Below, in pieces: positions 1-9,977 of a stretch of DNA of 49,824 nucleotides; position 1 is the first letter of the stretch; the number at the start of each line of letters is the position of its first letter. The notes below the pieces were generated by a model. The model was not told the origin of the DNA. It did not search any database and worked only from the letters and a program-made list of their open reading frames with translations. The DNA is from Eutrophobius sp051275005 (GTDB taxonomy: Bacteria > Pseudomonadota > Gammaproteobacteria > Eutrophobiales > Eutrophobiaceae), in assembly GCA_051275005.1 (NCBI GenBank), contig JBNMOP010000006.1:1-49824 (forward strand), in the 5' to 3' direction. The position numbers and the translations under genes are program-made.

Positions 1-3000
1 GGAAAGGTGTATCTTGAATATCATGTAAAACTGATTGCATCTTTATAGCATCTGTCACATCACACAGAACTACCTTTACATCAATATCTTTGTTTCGCAT
101 TTCATCAACTATTAATTGAGTTGCTGACTCGGTTATTCCGGTTCTACCCAATAACACAAGATGCCTTGCTCCTTTTGTAACTAACCATTGTGCAGTGGCT
201 AAACCAAATCCACTTAATCCACCAGTTACCAGATAAGTCCCTCTTGAAATCAATTCAAGACTAGCCTTATTTGCTTCCACCTTGATTTTAATCGAACTGA
301 ATTTTTGTGAGACAATGACCTTGCCTATATGCTGTGACTGCTGCATATAACGAAATGCTCCTTCCACATCATTAGCAGTAAAAGCAGTGTATGGTAATGG
401 TCTAAAAACCTCGGAATCAAATAATTCCATTACTTCCTTCATTAACTCAGCTGATCGTTCAGGTTCATGCTGCAGTAACTGATCAGCGTCTATTCCGAAA
501 TATGTAATGTTATTTTTGAATGGTTTAAGATCAAGTTTAGTGTTCTCAAAAAAATCTCTTTTACCCAATTCCAGGAATCGACCAAATGGGCGCAATACCT
601 TGAAATTTCTTGTCATTGCTTCACCAGCTAACGAATTCAAGATAATGTCTACCCCTTCATTATTGGTAATATCCATTATTTGATCGGCAAACTCCAGACT
701 TCTCGAATCCAATACATGATCAACCCCCAGGAATTCAAGAAACTTTCTTTTTTCCGGCGTGCCGGCTGTGGCAAATATTTCTGCACCACAATGATGTGCA
801 TACTGGATTGCAGCCAGACCAACTCCACCTGCTGCGCCATGAATTAAAATTCGCTCATTTTTTTTCAATCTTGCTAGTGTATGTAATGCATAATAAATTG
901 TTAAAAAGGTTGTGGGGATTGTCGCTGCGGCCTCAAAACTCCATGCCTTGGGCTTTTTCATTACCGCAAATTTTGAAGCAATAATGTGTGATGAAAAACA
1001 TGCCGGCGCCAAGGCAATTACTTCGTCCCCAACTTCAACATTTTCAATATTGTTACCAATTCGTGTAACAACACCTGAACACTCCAGACCCAATGTAGCA
1101 CCAGAAAGACCGTTCTCTAACATCTCACCTGGTAAAAATCCTGATGTAAACATAATGTCACGGAAGTTCAATCCAGTTGCCCTTACTTCAACTTCCAATT
1201 CATCCAAGCCAGGTAATCGTCGATCTTGTGCAGACCATTCAAGATTTTCTATACTGCCTGAGCGTGAAAATCCTAATTGATATATTTTATTGATACTAGA
1301 AAGTTTTTCCCTACTATAGATTTCTGAGCTTATATCTTTTTTGTTCAGTCTTAAGGCCTTTCTTCCTAGCTCATTAAGAATTATTTCTTCTTCTCCATCG
1401 CCAGACTGGATCTCATTCCATAGTAACCGACTGATTTGGCTAGATGATACATTTGATTGAATATCAATTTGACGTAGATCGATATCTGGATACTCATTTC
1501 GGATAACACGTCCAATGGACCACAATCCTGCTTGATATGGATTAGGATTATAATCAATTTCGTTTATATGTGAAGATGATACCGCGCCTGTTGTAACTAA
1601 CCAGACTGATGGTAATTTTTTCATGTTCGCATTCGTTAATGACACAATGAAATTTATAAGTCTGGTATTTATTCTGCTAACGCGGTGGCCTATATCAAGT
1701 GTAGAAGATTCACTATTATGTTGATTTGTCCCTGCCAGATAAATTATTTTTAATGGTATCTCAGATTGGTGCTCGACAAGTTGTACTAATTGCTTTAAAT
1801 CTGATTCATCCAATAAATCTAGGACAACATGTTTATCTCCCATCTGTTCATTTGCCTTAGCTGCAACAATGGTTGATTGCACGCCATCCTTTACGGTTTC
1901 AGACTTCAGTAATTGGGCAATTTTTGTTGAGTCGTTACCGTCACTCGCAATAAATACACAAGCATAGGTGTTATCTGGTGAGATAGCAGATTGAGTACTT
2001 ATTCGAATTGGCCGTCTCGCAATTATTACATACCGATATAACTCCTTTGCCATTTTATCCATGATATTAACCGGTTCTTCAAAGCCAGTACTCTCAAGCA
2101 AATACAACCACTCCTCTGGATATAATTGACTGGATAGAGGTGTATCCTCCTCATTTGAACGGTGCCACCAATCTGACTCTGCTAAACCCATATTGATATC
2201 TGTCATTCTGTCCGGACGTTTATCTAATAATATTAATAATCCTGATGATGCGAGGATATATGAAATCTGTGAAAAAACATCAGTCAATGAATGACAACGA
2301 TGAATACCTTGAGATAATAAAACTATATCAAATTCACCTTCCTTATATTTTTGATGCAATCCACCATTCGACGGATCAAAACGTGAGACAGTGACATTAC
2401 TGTTTTCCCTGTAAGTTTCTTCAGCCTGGTTTAGTGAATAATCATCCATTGCAAGAATTTCATAATCACAATACGCTTCAGGTAATTGTGAAAGAATATC
2501 CATTGATGACCTGGAAATATGGTTTCTGATCTCTGCTATACGTAATCTCCGATGATCTCCGGGCCATTCTTGCCTTATCTTATTAAATATTATTTGTAAA
2601 ACTTCTTCTTGCAGAGATGACATACCAACATAAATAGGTCTTTGATGTGGTTTTATTGAAGTAAATTCATTTTCTATATGCCCTGTCAGATTATCTACAA
2701 TTCTTAGACCATGAGATGCACTATCTCTTAATATCCCGATATATTCCGGATAATCTGCAAGAATTGAACGCCAGATTTCAATCGGATCGTCAATCTCATC
2801 AGAGTCGACCATTTTCCATTGATCATTATATTTATGTGCCTTTCCATCCAGCTCCAAAATACTAAGCAAATATTTCAAGTAAAGTTTAAATTCATTCGAT
2901 ATTGCAGATGTGGTAATTAAGGAATCAATCGTAAACAATCCAAGATGTGCTCCAAATTCCCTGAATGTTTTTTCTGCAATAACAGACGCCATAGCATCAA

Positions 3001-6000
3001 ATAACGGCATAATCTGTTCGTTCATTAAGTTTTCTGATGCTACAAGAGAGTCTCTGTTTGGTATATCATGAATGCAGCTAATAAGATTATTAATTGAAGG
3101 TAGTATTGTTGCATTCAACGGGTTAATAAGATTTTTTGGAATCCGATCATAATAGTAAAGAGATGGAATTTTTTTATGTGTATCATTTCTTGGCAATTTT
3201 CTAAACAAACATTCTTTCATTTCTGCAACACACACACCTTTTCTGTCAAAAAGAGCAAATGATGCTTTAATTAAATTATTACTTGATGAATGAATTGTGC
3301 ATTTACTGAACCCAATCGTATCTGATTTTCCGTACAGACTAATGGTATTGATCTCAGTGGGGATATAGGTATACCGTTTCAGATTTTCTTCTTTATTTTG
3401 TAATAGAGAAAACAAGGTATGAAATGCGGAATCCATCGCAACGGGATGGAACAAATAATCTTCAATGTCCGTAGTTAAACTCTCTGGCAATTCTATTTCA
3501 GTCAAAACTGAATTTTCAGGGCATATCGTTACCTTGGTTACTCCCTGAAAACTTTTACCATAATCCAAACCACATAACGATGCATTTTTATATACATCCT
3601 CTTTGCTAATAAATGTGCATCCGGAATTTGGCAAATTATCTATATCAAGAGTAACTTGATTATTTTTATGTGGCTGACTAATTATTTTTCCACAAGCATG
3701 TTCAATCCATGAATCATCACTCAGTCGGTTTTTACTTTTAATGGAAAAACTTAGATCTTTCACAGACAAGGTGAATTGAGTGAGCTTAGTAATACCTTGC
3801 TCAAGTAGCATAGGTTTGCGAATTTCAAAATTACTTATCGCAATATCCAATTTCCCATGCCAATTTTGTGCGGCTGCTAAAGCCATTTCTGCAAATCCTG
3901 CAGCGGGAAAGACAATTAATCCATCTAGCACGTGATCCGAAAGATAAGAATGTGTATTGATATCAAGGTGATTGGTCCAAACCCCATCCATTTCATTATT
4001 TAAAAAGCCAAGTAACGGATGACATCTGACTTTATTTATTGCTTCATTCGAGCCAACAAAAATATACGATTCATTATTCCATGGATAGTTTGGTATATTG
4101 ATAGTATTGCCCTTAACAGGAAACACCTGATTCAGGTTAAACGTATTTTGGATAAATAATAGCTTATACCCAGCACTCAGTACTGATCGATATTGCCGGG
4201 TATCATTTCTGCTAAGTGTTTTTACCAATGTTCCTGTAATAGACCTATGTCGCAAGCTGTCTCGGATATAGGACTGCAGGACAGGATGTGGGCCAATTTC
4301 TATAAAATTTCGCGTCTCTTTTTCAATCAAAACAGATATCGCTGGACCAAATTTGACTGGATTTCGGATATTTTTCCACCAGTAAGTACCATTCAACATA
4401 TCACCTTTGACAGGCATGCCGGTAACTGTAGATACAAATTCAATTTCACTATTTTGTGGACTTAATCCATTGAGACTTTCTTGTATATAGTCCTTTATGC
4501 TATCCATTTTATAACTGTGAAATGCATAATCTATATCAAGTTCACGACAGGAAACAGATTTTTCTTGCAAAAAATAAAGTACTGAATTGAGACTTTCACT
4601 ATTTCCTGAAATTGTTACTGAATTATCCGAATTTATTGCGGCAATTTCAATCTCACCATTATAGTTATCTAGTATCGGTTGTATCTCTTCTGCTGAAAGC
4701 CTGACTGCGGCCATTTTACCTTGACCTTTTGTTTTACCTTGCGCATTACTTCGAAAATAAATAACCTTAACCGCATCTTCTAATGTTAATGCACCAGAGA
4801 CATACGCAGCTGCTATCTCACCAACACTATGACCAAGTACTGTATCTGGTGTAACACCTATATCTTTTAATAATTCTACAATTCCAACCTGAATTGCAAA
4901 CAACAATGGTTGTGCAACTTCGGTATAATCTATTCCGGTATCTTCATCATTGGCTATCGCTTCTTTAACTGACCATCCAGATAAAGGTTCAAAAATTATA
5001 TCGAATTCTTCGATTGATTTTTTGAACACAGTTTGCTCAAGCAAGTCTTTGCCCATTCCAAACCATTGCGATCCATTCCCAGAAAAAACGAATGCTAATT
5101 TTCCTTGCTCAGAGACTTCATCTGTTCGCACGATCTGTTCAGATCGTTTTCCATCGATAAAAGCTGATAGTGCTATGATTATCTCAGCTACTGAATCTGC
5201 AAAGACGACAATGGAATACTTCATCTTTTGTAGCTTTATTGCAGAGGCGTAGAATAAATCGTATATCTCCTGTTTCGTGAGATTACTTTGCAGTAATTTA
5301 TAATATTGTGCAGCACGTCTTTTTAGGGACTCTTCGCTCTGGGCACTTATATAAAGAGGAGGAATTTTGTTGCTAGTATATAGATTCTGATCTTTTACTG
5401 ATGCAGGAAACTCCTCGATAATGGTATGAGCATTGGTACCACCAAAACCAAATGAATTTACGCCCATTACTAATGGCCTATTAATTATAGGTAATGATAT
5501 AAGTTGATTAACTACCTCAAGATTAAGCCCCTTTAAGTCAATATTAGGATTAGGCTTATTTTGATGGATGGTTGCAGGTATTACCCGGTGTTTGAGACTT
5601 AAAACAACTTTTAACAATCCAGCAAATCCAGAGGCAGGCTCGAGGTGTCCTATATTTGACTTTACAGAACCAATCCGTAAAGGACCTGCTCCATTACGTG
5701 AGTTGCCAATTGCCTTGCCTATGGCATCAGCCTCAATAGGATCCCCAACAGGTGTACCCGTACCATGGGCTTCAATATAATCAATATCATTAGTGTTAAT
5801 TCCTGCTGTGGAATAAACATTATGCAATAATCTGGTTTGTGCTAATCCATTGGGAACTGTCAGAGCGGATTTATTGCCATCTGAGTTCACTGAGGTACCG
5901 CGTATCACCGCATGTATATTGTCACCATCTTGTTTCGCCTGTGATAATGGTTTTAAATATAAAACAACGCCTCCTTCTGATCTAACATATCCATCTGCAG

Positions 6001-6700
6001 CAGCATCAAAGACCTTACAACGACCATCATTTGATAACATATTTGCCTTGGAAAAACCAATAAAAGGAAACGGACTAAGCACAAGATGAACCGCACCAAC
6101 TATACTGCTATCGGATTCTCCTGCCCATATACTGGAGCAGGCTTGATGTAATGCAACTAACGATGATGAACAGGCAGTGTCTATAGCCATACTAGGCCCA
6201 TGCAAGTCATATATATACGAAATTCTGTTTGCAGCGATGCTCAAGGTATTTCCCGTCATAAAATAGGCATCAGCAACATTGGGGTCATCCATACGATTAT
6301 TTGCATAATCCAAACTTGAAATTCCCACATAAACCGAACAATCTGTGCCAGCTAGATTTGCTGGTATTTGACCACCATTTTCCAGGGCCTCCCAGCTCAT
6401 TTGTAATAACAACCTTTGTTGCGGATCCATCTGAGCCGCTTCGCGAGGTGATATACCGAAAAACTCTGGATCAAATTGATAGATATCTGATAACTGTCCA
6501 GCTGCAGTAGTATATGTTTTACCAGAGGATTTTGGATCTGGATGAAAATAATAATCTTTCGACCAACGATTACTATTGACCTCAGTAATGAGGTCTACAC
6601 CATTTTTGAGTATCTCCCAGAACTTATCTGGTGAGTCGCAGCCCCCTGGAAATCTGCACGCCATTCCGACTATTGCGATGGGTTCTTTTTTAGTATTCAA
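1..6700 (-). CDS. Reducing type I polyketide synthase (5' part; KS-AT-DH-MT-KR(structural)-ER-KR)
   Basis: The frame is open from the left edge to about 6740, so only the first ~2230 residues are visible. Domains in order: ketosynthase with active-site DTACSSSL (Cys177), EAHGTGTPVGDP and KSNIGHLEP histidines; acyltransferase from FVFSGNGSQW (~530) with GHSVGE (~625) and YAFH (~725); dehydratase with HVLDGLIVFP (~920) and DSAFH (~1090); a methyltransferase-like region (~1370-1500) whose glycine-rich SAM motif is replaced by IAEIRNHIS; a structural KR; enoylreductase with HGAAGGVGLAA (~1958); and a KR Rossmann start, YLVTGGLSGFG (~2153). The catalytic part of KR and any ACP or release domain lie beyond the edge. 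The product would be a highly reduced chain. No ATG precedes the KS: TTG at 6700 is taken as the start, TTG at 6730 is the alternative, and a stop at 6740-6742 closes the frame. Confidence 0.95.
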   Translation of the reverse strand, partial: MNTKKEPIAIVGMACRFPGGCDSPDKFWEILKNGVDLITEVNSNRWSKDYYFHPDPKSSGKTYTTAAGQLSDIYQFDPEFFGISPREAAQMDPQQRLLLQMSWEALENGGQIPANLAGTDCSVYVGISSLDYANNRMDDPNVADAYFMTGNTLSIAANRISYIYDLHGPSMAIDTACSSSLVALHQACSSIWAGESDSSIVGAVHLVLSPFPFIGFSKANMLSNDGRCKVFDAAADGYVRSEGGVVLYLKPLSQAKQDGDNIHAVIRGTSVNSDGNKSALTVPNGLAQTRLLHNVYSTAGINTNDIDYIEAHGTGTPVGDPIEADAIGKAIGNSRNGAGPLRIGSVKSNIGHLEPASGFAGLLKVVLSLKHRVIPATIHQNKPNPNIDLKGLNLEVVNQLISLPIINRPLVMGVNSFGFGGTNAHTIIEEFPASVKDQNLYTSNKIPPLYISAQSEESLKRRAAQYYKLLQSNLTKQEIYDLFYASAIKLQKMKYSIVVFADSVAEIIIALSAFIDGKRSEQIVRTDEVSEQGKLAFVFSGNGSQWFGMGKDLLEQTVFKKSIEEFDIIFEPLSGWSVKEAIANDEDTGIDYTEVAQPLLFAIQVGIVELLKDIGVTPDTVLGHSVGEIAAAYVSGALTLEDAVKVIYFRSNAQGKTKGQGKMAAVRLSAEEIQPILDNYNGEIEIAAINSDNSVTISGNSESLNSVLYFLQEKSVSCRELDIDYAFHSYKMDSIKDYIQESLNGLSPQNSEIEFVSTVTGMPVKGDMLNGTYWWKNIRNPVKFGPAISVLIEKETRNFIEIGPHPVLQSYIRDSLRHRSITGTLVKTLSRNDTRQYRSVLSAGYKLLFIQNTFNLNQVFPVKGNTINIPNYPWNNESYIFVGSNEAINKVRCHPLLGFLNNEMDGVWTNHLDINTHSYLSDHVLDGLIVFPAAGFAEMALAAAQNWHGKLDIAISNFEIRKPMLLEQGITKLTQFTLSVKDLSFSIKSKNRLSDDSWIEHACGKIISQPHKNNQVTLDIDNLPNSGCTFISKEDVYKNASLCGLDYGKSFQGVTKVTICPENSVLTEIELPESLTTDIEDYLFHPVAMDSAFHTLFSLLQNKEENLKRYTYIPTEINTISLYGKSDTIGFSKCTIHSSSNNLIKASFALFDRKGVCVAEMKECLFRKLPRNDTHKKIPSLYYYDRIPKNLINPLNATILPSINNLISCIHDIPNRDSLVASENLMNEQIMPLFDAMASVIAEKTFREFGAHLGLFTIDSLITTSAISNEFKLYLKYLLSILELDGKAHKYNDQWKMVDSDEIDDPIEIWRSILADYPEYIGILRDSASHGLRIVDNLTGHIENEFTSIKPHQRPIYVGMSSLQEEVLQIIFNKIRQEWPGDHRRLRIAEIRNHISRSSMDILSQLPEAYCDYEILAMDDYSLNQAEETYRENSNVTVSRFDPSNGGLHQKYKEGEFDIVLLSQGIHRCHSLTDVFSQISYILASSGLLILLDKRPDRMTDINMGLAESDWWHRSNEEDTPLSSQLYPEEWLYLLESTGFEEPVNIMDKMAKELYRYVIIARRPIRISTQSAISPDNTYACVFIASDGNDSTKIAQLLKSETVKDGVQSTIVAAKANEQMGDKHVVLDLLDESDLKQLVQLVEHQSEIPLKIIYLAGTNQHNSESSTLDIGHRVSRINTRLINFIVSLTNANMKKLPSVWLVTTGAVSSSHINEIDYNPNPYQAGLWSIGRVIRNEYPDIDLRQIDIQSNVSSSQISRLLWNEIQSGDGEEEIILNELGRKALRLNKKDISSEIYSREKLSSINKIYQLGFSRSGSIENLEWSAQDRRLPGLDELEVEVRATGLNFRDIMFTSGFLPGEMLENGLSGATLGLECSGVVTRIGNNIENVEVGDEVIALAPACFSSHIIASKFAVMKKPKAWSFEAAATIPTTFLTIYYALHTLARLKKNERILIHGAAGGVGLAAIQYAHHCGAEIFATAGTPEKRKFLEFLGVDHVLDSRSLEFADQIMDITNNEGVDIILNSLAGEAMTRNFKVLRPFGRFLELGKRDFFENTKLDLKPFKNNITYFGIDADQLLQHEPERSAELMKEVMELFDSEVFRPLPYTAFTANDVEGAFRYMQQSQHIGKVIVSQKFSSIKIKVEANKASLELISRGTYLVTGGLSGFGLATAQWLVTKGARHLVLLGRTGITESATQLIVDEMRNKDIDVKVVLCDVTDAIKMQSVLHDIQDTPF

Positions 6701-6730
6701 AGTGATTTCTTTCTTTTTCTTGTCTATCAA

Positions 6731-7104
6731 TAGAGTAAGTTAAAAACTACTATGATTCAATTAGTTATCATAATAACTTGATAATTATTTTGCTATTTAA
6801 AGCGTAATTTATAGATTGCTGACAAGCTTAGGCAAAAGCTAGATAATTATTCATAATCTGACTCTTATATTTCATATTTGCAGTATATAACGGTAACTAG
6901 GAAAAAAAATGCCTCAATTTTGCGATTGTGAAATAGCTATCATATTAACTAACGCAGTAAACAGGCAAAGGATGACTAATATTATGGGCATTTGACATAT
7001 AAGGCTCTGTTTGTCTGGAATTTAATCGTTATAATCACGGTCTAAGCATTACACTAGTAAATCACTCGAAGATTAGCTATCTTGGCACTCCAACAATTGA
7101 AGAT
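6731..7104. other. Divergent intergenic region between PKS and prc
   Basis: These 374 AT-rich bases separate two divergent genes and must carry both promoters. I see no coding potential. A perfect TATAAT at 7030-7035 could be the prc -10 box, although no good -35 lies 16-18 bases upstream of it. No strong PKS promoter could be picked out by eye. Confidence 0.6.
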
Positions 7105-7110
7105 ATGCAT

Positions 7111-9171
7111 ATGTATAAAATAATAGCCCTTTTTATAACAGTCTGTTTACTTTCCTTACCGGTAAGTTCACTCACACCTACTGTAGCTGAATCCGAACTT
7201 GTTCCAAGCCAGGATCAAGAACAGGCAATAGAAATTATTTTGCATATCATTGAAAATTATCACTACAGAAAAAAAGCACTTGACGACAATCTTTCCAGTG
7301 AGATTCTGGAGACATATCTCAAAGGTCTCGATCCTAATCGTAGTTTTTTTACACAACAAGATATTTCGCAATTCGAACAATATCGATATCAACTGGATGA
7401 TGCGTTAGATAGTTCAAACCTGGATCCTGCTTTTATTATTTTTAAACGATACAGGAACCGTGTTCAGGAACGTGTAAGCCTTGCTCTAGCTGAATTGGAA
7501 TCAGATTTTGATTTTACTGAAGATGAGGATTATGGATTTGATAGAACTGATTCACCGTGGTCTGACATTACTGACTTGGAAGAAATATGGCGCAAGCGAG
7601 TTAAAAATGATTATCTTAGTCTAAAACTTGCTAATAAAGAACAAGATGAAATAAAAGAAACATTGAGTAAACGCTATCAGAGATTGGCCACCAGTACTCT
7701 GCAATATAACGCCAGTGATATTTTTCAATTATTCGTGAATGCATATACGGGTGTAATAGAACCTCATACCTCCTATTTCTCACCCAGAACTTCTGAAAAT
7801 TTTGACATTAGCATGAGCCTCTCCCTGGAAGGAATCGGTGCTGTGTTGCGAGGAGATACCGATTATACGGAAGTACAAAGCGTCGTTCCTGGCGGCCCAG
7901 CAGATCTCAGCGGAGAATTAAAAGATGGGGATAAAATTATTGGCGTTGGACAGGAGGAAGAAGGTGAAATTATCGATGTTATCGGCTGGCGTCTGGACGA
8001 TGTGGTTGATTTAATACGCGGACCCAAGGGATCCCTGGTCAGACTAGAAATACTAGCTAAGGATGAAGGGATAGAAGGTCCTAGTAAAAAAATATTGATT
8101 ACCAGAGATGAGATTAAGCTTGAAGAATCAGCCGCAAAATCAGAAATTATCGAAAATGAAAGCGGCAACAATATCGGTGTCATAACTGTACCAACATTTT
8201 ATAGTGACTTTGCCGCACAAGCCGCGGGTGACCCAGATTACAAAAGCACTACCCGTGATGTGCGTAAACTTCTCGCTGAAATGGAGTCAGAAAACGTCAA
8301 TGGCATTATAATTGATTTGCGAGATAACGGCGGAGGATCACTATCCGAAGCGATTGAATTTACCGGGCTATTTATTGAGTCTGGCCCAGTTGTTCAGACT
8401 AAAGATTCATCTGGTAATATCGATATTAATCGAGACAGAGACCCATCAATAACATATGGTGGCCCACTTGCTGTCCTGGTAAATCGTAATAGTGCCTCTG
8501 CGTCGGAAATATATGCAGGCGCTATTCAGGATTATCGGCGAGGGGTTATTATAGGAGAACCAACATTTGGTAAAGGAACGGTTCAAAACATCGTAGACTT
8601 AAACAGGTTTACACGCAGTAAAAGTGATTATGGTCGCCTGAAGACAACGATTGCTCAGTTTTTTCGTATTAATGGTGGTAGTAATCAACATAAGGGTGTA
8701 ATTCCTGACATTACTTTTCCAACCGCAGCGTTAATATCGGATCATGGAGAACGTTCACTGGATAATGCTATACCCTGGGATGAAATTAAGGCGGCAAAAT
8801 TTGTCCCAGCCCAGGCCCCTGTTGACAGGTATAATGCGGCTAAAGTATTACACGAAAATCGAATTAAAACAGACAAGCTCTTTCAATTATTACTGGATGA
8901 GAGGAAGCTTGCCTATACCATCAGTGAAACCAAAGTTATCAGTCTACAAGAGTCCAAACGCAAATTAGAAAGAGAAAAGCTGACAAAATCCCGAAAAAAT
9001 TTACAGAATGAATTCAGGATAGCGCAGGGGCTCGAACCATTAGCTGAAGAATCAGACGATGAAGAATTTGACAAGACTGAACCTGTCGACGTAATCCTCA
9101 ATGAAGCGGCACGCATACTAGAAGACTTATCCCGGCCAATCCAAACTACTACTGCTGCATCTATAAATTAA
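7111..9171 (+). CDS. prc: Tail-specific (carboxy-terminal processing) protease Prc
   Basis: A periplasmic S41 serine protease that degrades proteins through their C-terminal tails; in relatives it acts on cell-wall hydrolases and penicillin-binding proteins. The N-terminus has a signal peptide (hydrophobic IIALFITVCLLSLPVSS). A Prc N-terminal region is followed by a PDZ domain (about 235-330), the S41 protease core and a charged helical C-terminal DUF3340-type tail. The Ser/Lys dyad is visible as SASASEI (Ser465) and TFGKGTV (Lys490), numbered from the ATG at 7105, with the same 25-residue spacing as the Escherichia coli enzyme. The first ATG (7105) is only 2 bases after the GAAG ribosome site, while the ATG at 7111 has 8 bases, so 7111 is preferred. 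Monocistronic, divergent from the PKS. Confidence 0.96.
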   Translation: MYKIIALFITVCLLSLPVSSLTPTVAESELVPSQDQEQAIEIILHIIENYHYRKKALDDNLSSEILETYLKGLDPNRSFFTQQDISQFEQYRYQLDDALDSSNLDPAFIIFKRYRNRVQERVSLALAELESDFDFTEDEDYGFDRTDSPWSDITDLEEIWRKRVKNDYLSLKLANKEQDEIKETLSKRYQRLATSTLQYNASDIFQLFVNAYTGVIEPHTSYFSPRTSENFDISMSLSLEGIGAVLRGDTDYTEVQSVVPGGPADLSGELKDGDKIIGVGQEEEGEIIDVIGWRLDDVVDLIRGPKGSLVRLEILAKDEGIEGPSKKILITRDEIKLEESAAKSEIIENESGNNIGVITVPTFYSDFAAQAAGDPDYKSTTRDVRKLLAEMESENVNGIIIDLRDNGGGSLSEAIEFTGLFIESGPVVQTKDSSGNIDINRDRDPSITYGGPLAVLVNRNSASASEIYAGAIQDYRRGVIIGEPTFGKGTVQNIVDLNRFTRSKSDYGRLKTTIAQFFRINGGSNQHKGVIPDITFPTAALISDHGERSLDNAIPWDEIKAAKFVPAQAPVDRYNAAKVLHENRIKTDKLFQLLLDERKLAYTISETKVISLQESKRKLEREKLTKSRKNLQNEFRIAQGLEPLAEESDDEEFDKTEPVDVILNEAARILEDLSRPIQTTTAASIN

Positions 9172-9404
9172 GGGAAAACTAAATCTGATCCCCTTTAAGT
9201 TTGATTAGTTTATTCAAATTTTAATATAATAATTTGATAAAAATTAAATATATTCAATGAATTACACCTTCGTTATTTCGTTTTCTTAACTTAATTTATC
9301 TAAATATGCTCTAATCTACAGTATTTAAAGGATTTTTTTCTTGCATTTACTATCGACATCGTCTAATACTATTAACATTATTAGAGAAATTGTTAGGAAA
9401 ATGC

Positions 9405-9923
9405 ATGAATTCTCAAAGGCTTAATCGATATAGCAACAAATTTACACGAACTCATCCAGCGTATATAAGACGAACTCAAATTCTGAATGATAGGCCTATT
9501 CAGGATAAAAAGACTGGATTCATACAGCACCCCGCAGGTTTCCCGATAGAGGTTAAACGAAAACGATTTTGGGAAAAAATTTCCTTTCAAGACCAAATAG
9601 GTTCACGTATTGGTCTGATGTTTGATTCTGAAGAATACATCAAACCTGGAACTTTCGTAGAGATTACAATTCCTTTACCTGATAAATCCGAACAATTTAC
9701 AGGCAAGGTCGTCCTGGTAAGACAAGTTGGCGAGAGTTTTGAAATTGGATTGTGGTTACTACACCAGGAAGATGCAAGTCGCGCCAGAATCGTAGAACAG
9801 ATTTGCCATATAGAAGTGTATATGCAAGAAAAGAAATATCGAGAAGGACCTTATAATCTAAACCCTGATCGAGTTGCACGTGAATGGATAAGTAAGTATG
9901 CCAGCGAAGTTCCTTCACTATAG
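9405..9923 (+). CDS. PilZ-like domain protein
   Basis: A protein of about 172 residues that looks like the gammaproteobacterial PilZ family whose C-terminus reads RARIVEQICHIE followed by a REWISKYA-type tail. PilZ domains bind cyclic di-GMP. Here the usual N-terminal RxxxR plus D/NxSxxG signature is weak (an RR pair, then HPAGFPIEV and GSRIGLMF), so binding of the nucleotide is uncertain. The middle, GTFVEITIPLP to EIGLWLL, fits a PilZ beta-barrel. AGGA at 9395-9398 lies 6 bases before the ATG at 9405, which is preferred over the in-frame ATG at 9390. It follows prc after 233 bases in the same direction and converges on the uxs gene. Its partner and target are unknown. Confidence 0.72.
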   Translation: MNSQRLNRYSNKFTRTHPAYIRRTQILNDRPIQDKKTGFIQHPAGFPIEVKRKRFWEKISFQDQIGSRIGLMFDSEEYIKPGTFVEITIPLPDKSEQFTGKVVLVRQVGESFEIGLWLLHQEDASRARIVEQICHIEVYMQEKKYREGPYNLNPDRVAREWISKYASEVPSL

Positions 9924-9977
9924 AATTAACTCATTTACCTAGTCCAATCGGGGTTATATTTTCCTCACTCCTTACAT

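Noticed and set aside
912..1280. Plus-strand open frame inside the PKS
   Set aside because: It lies antisense to the enoylreductase domain, whose motifs are clear in the minus-strand frame, and has no recognisable content.
9172..9389. Possible gene or terminator between prc and the PilZ gene
   Set aside because: No coding potential. An AAGGG...CCCTT pair just after prc has a 15-base loop and no uridine run, so it is too weak to call.
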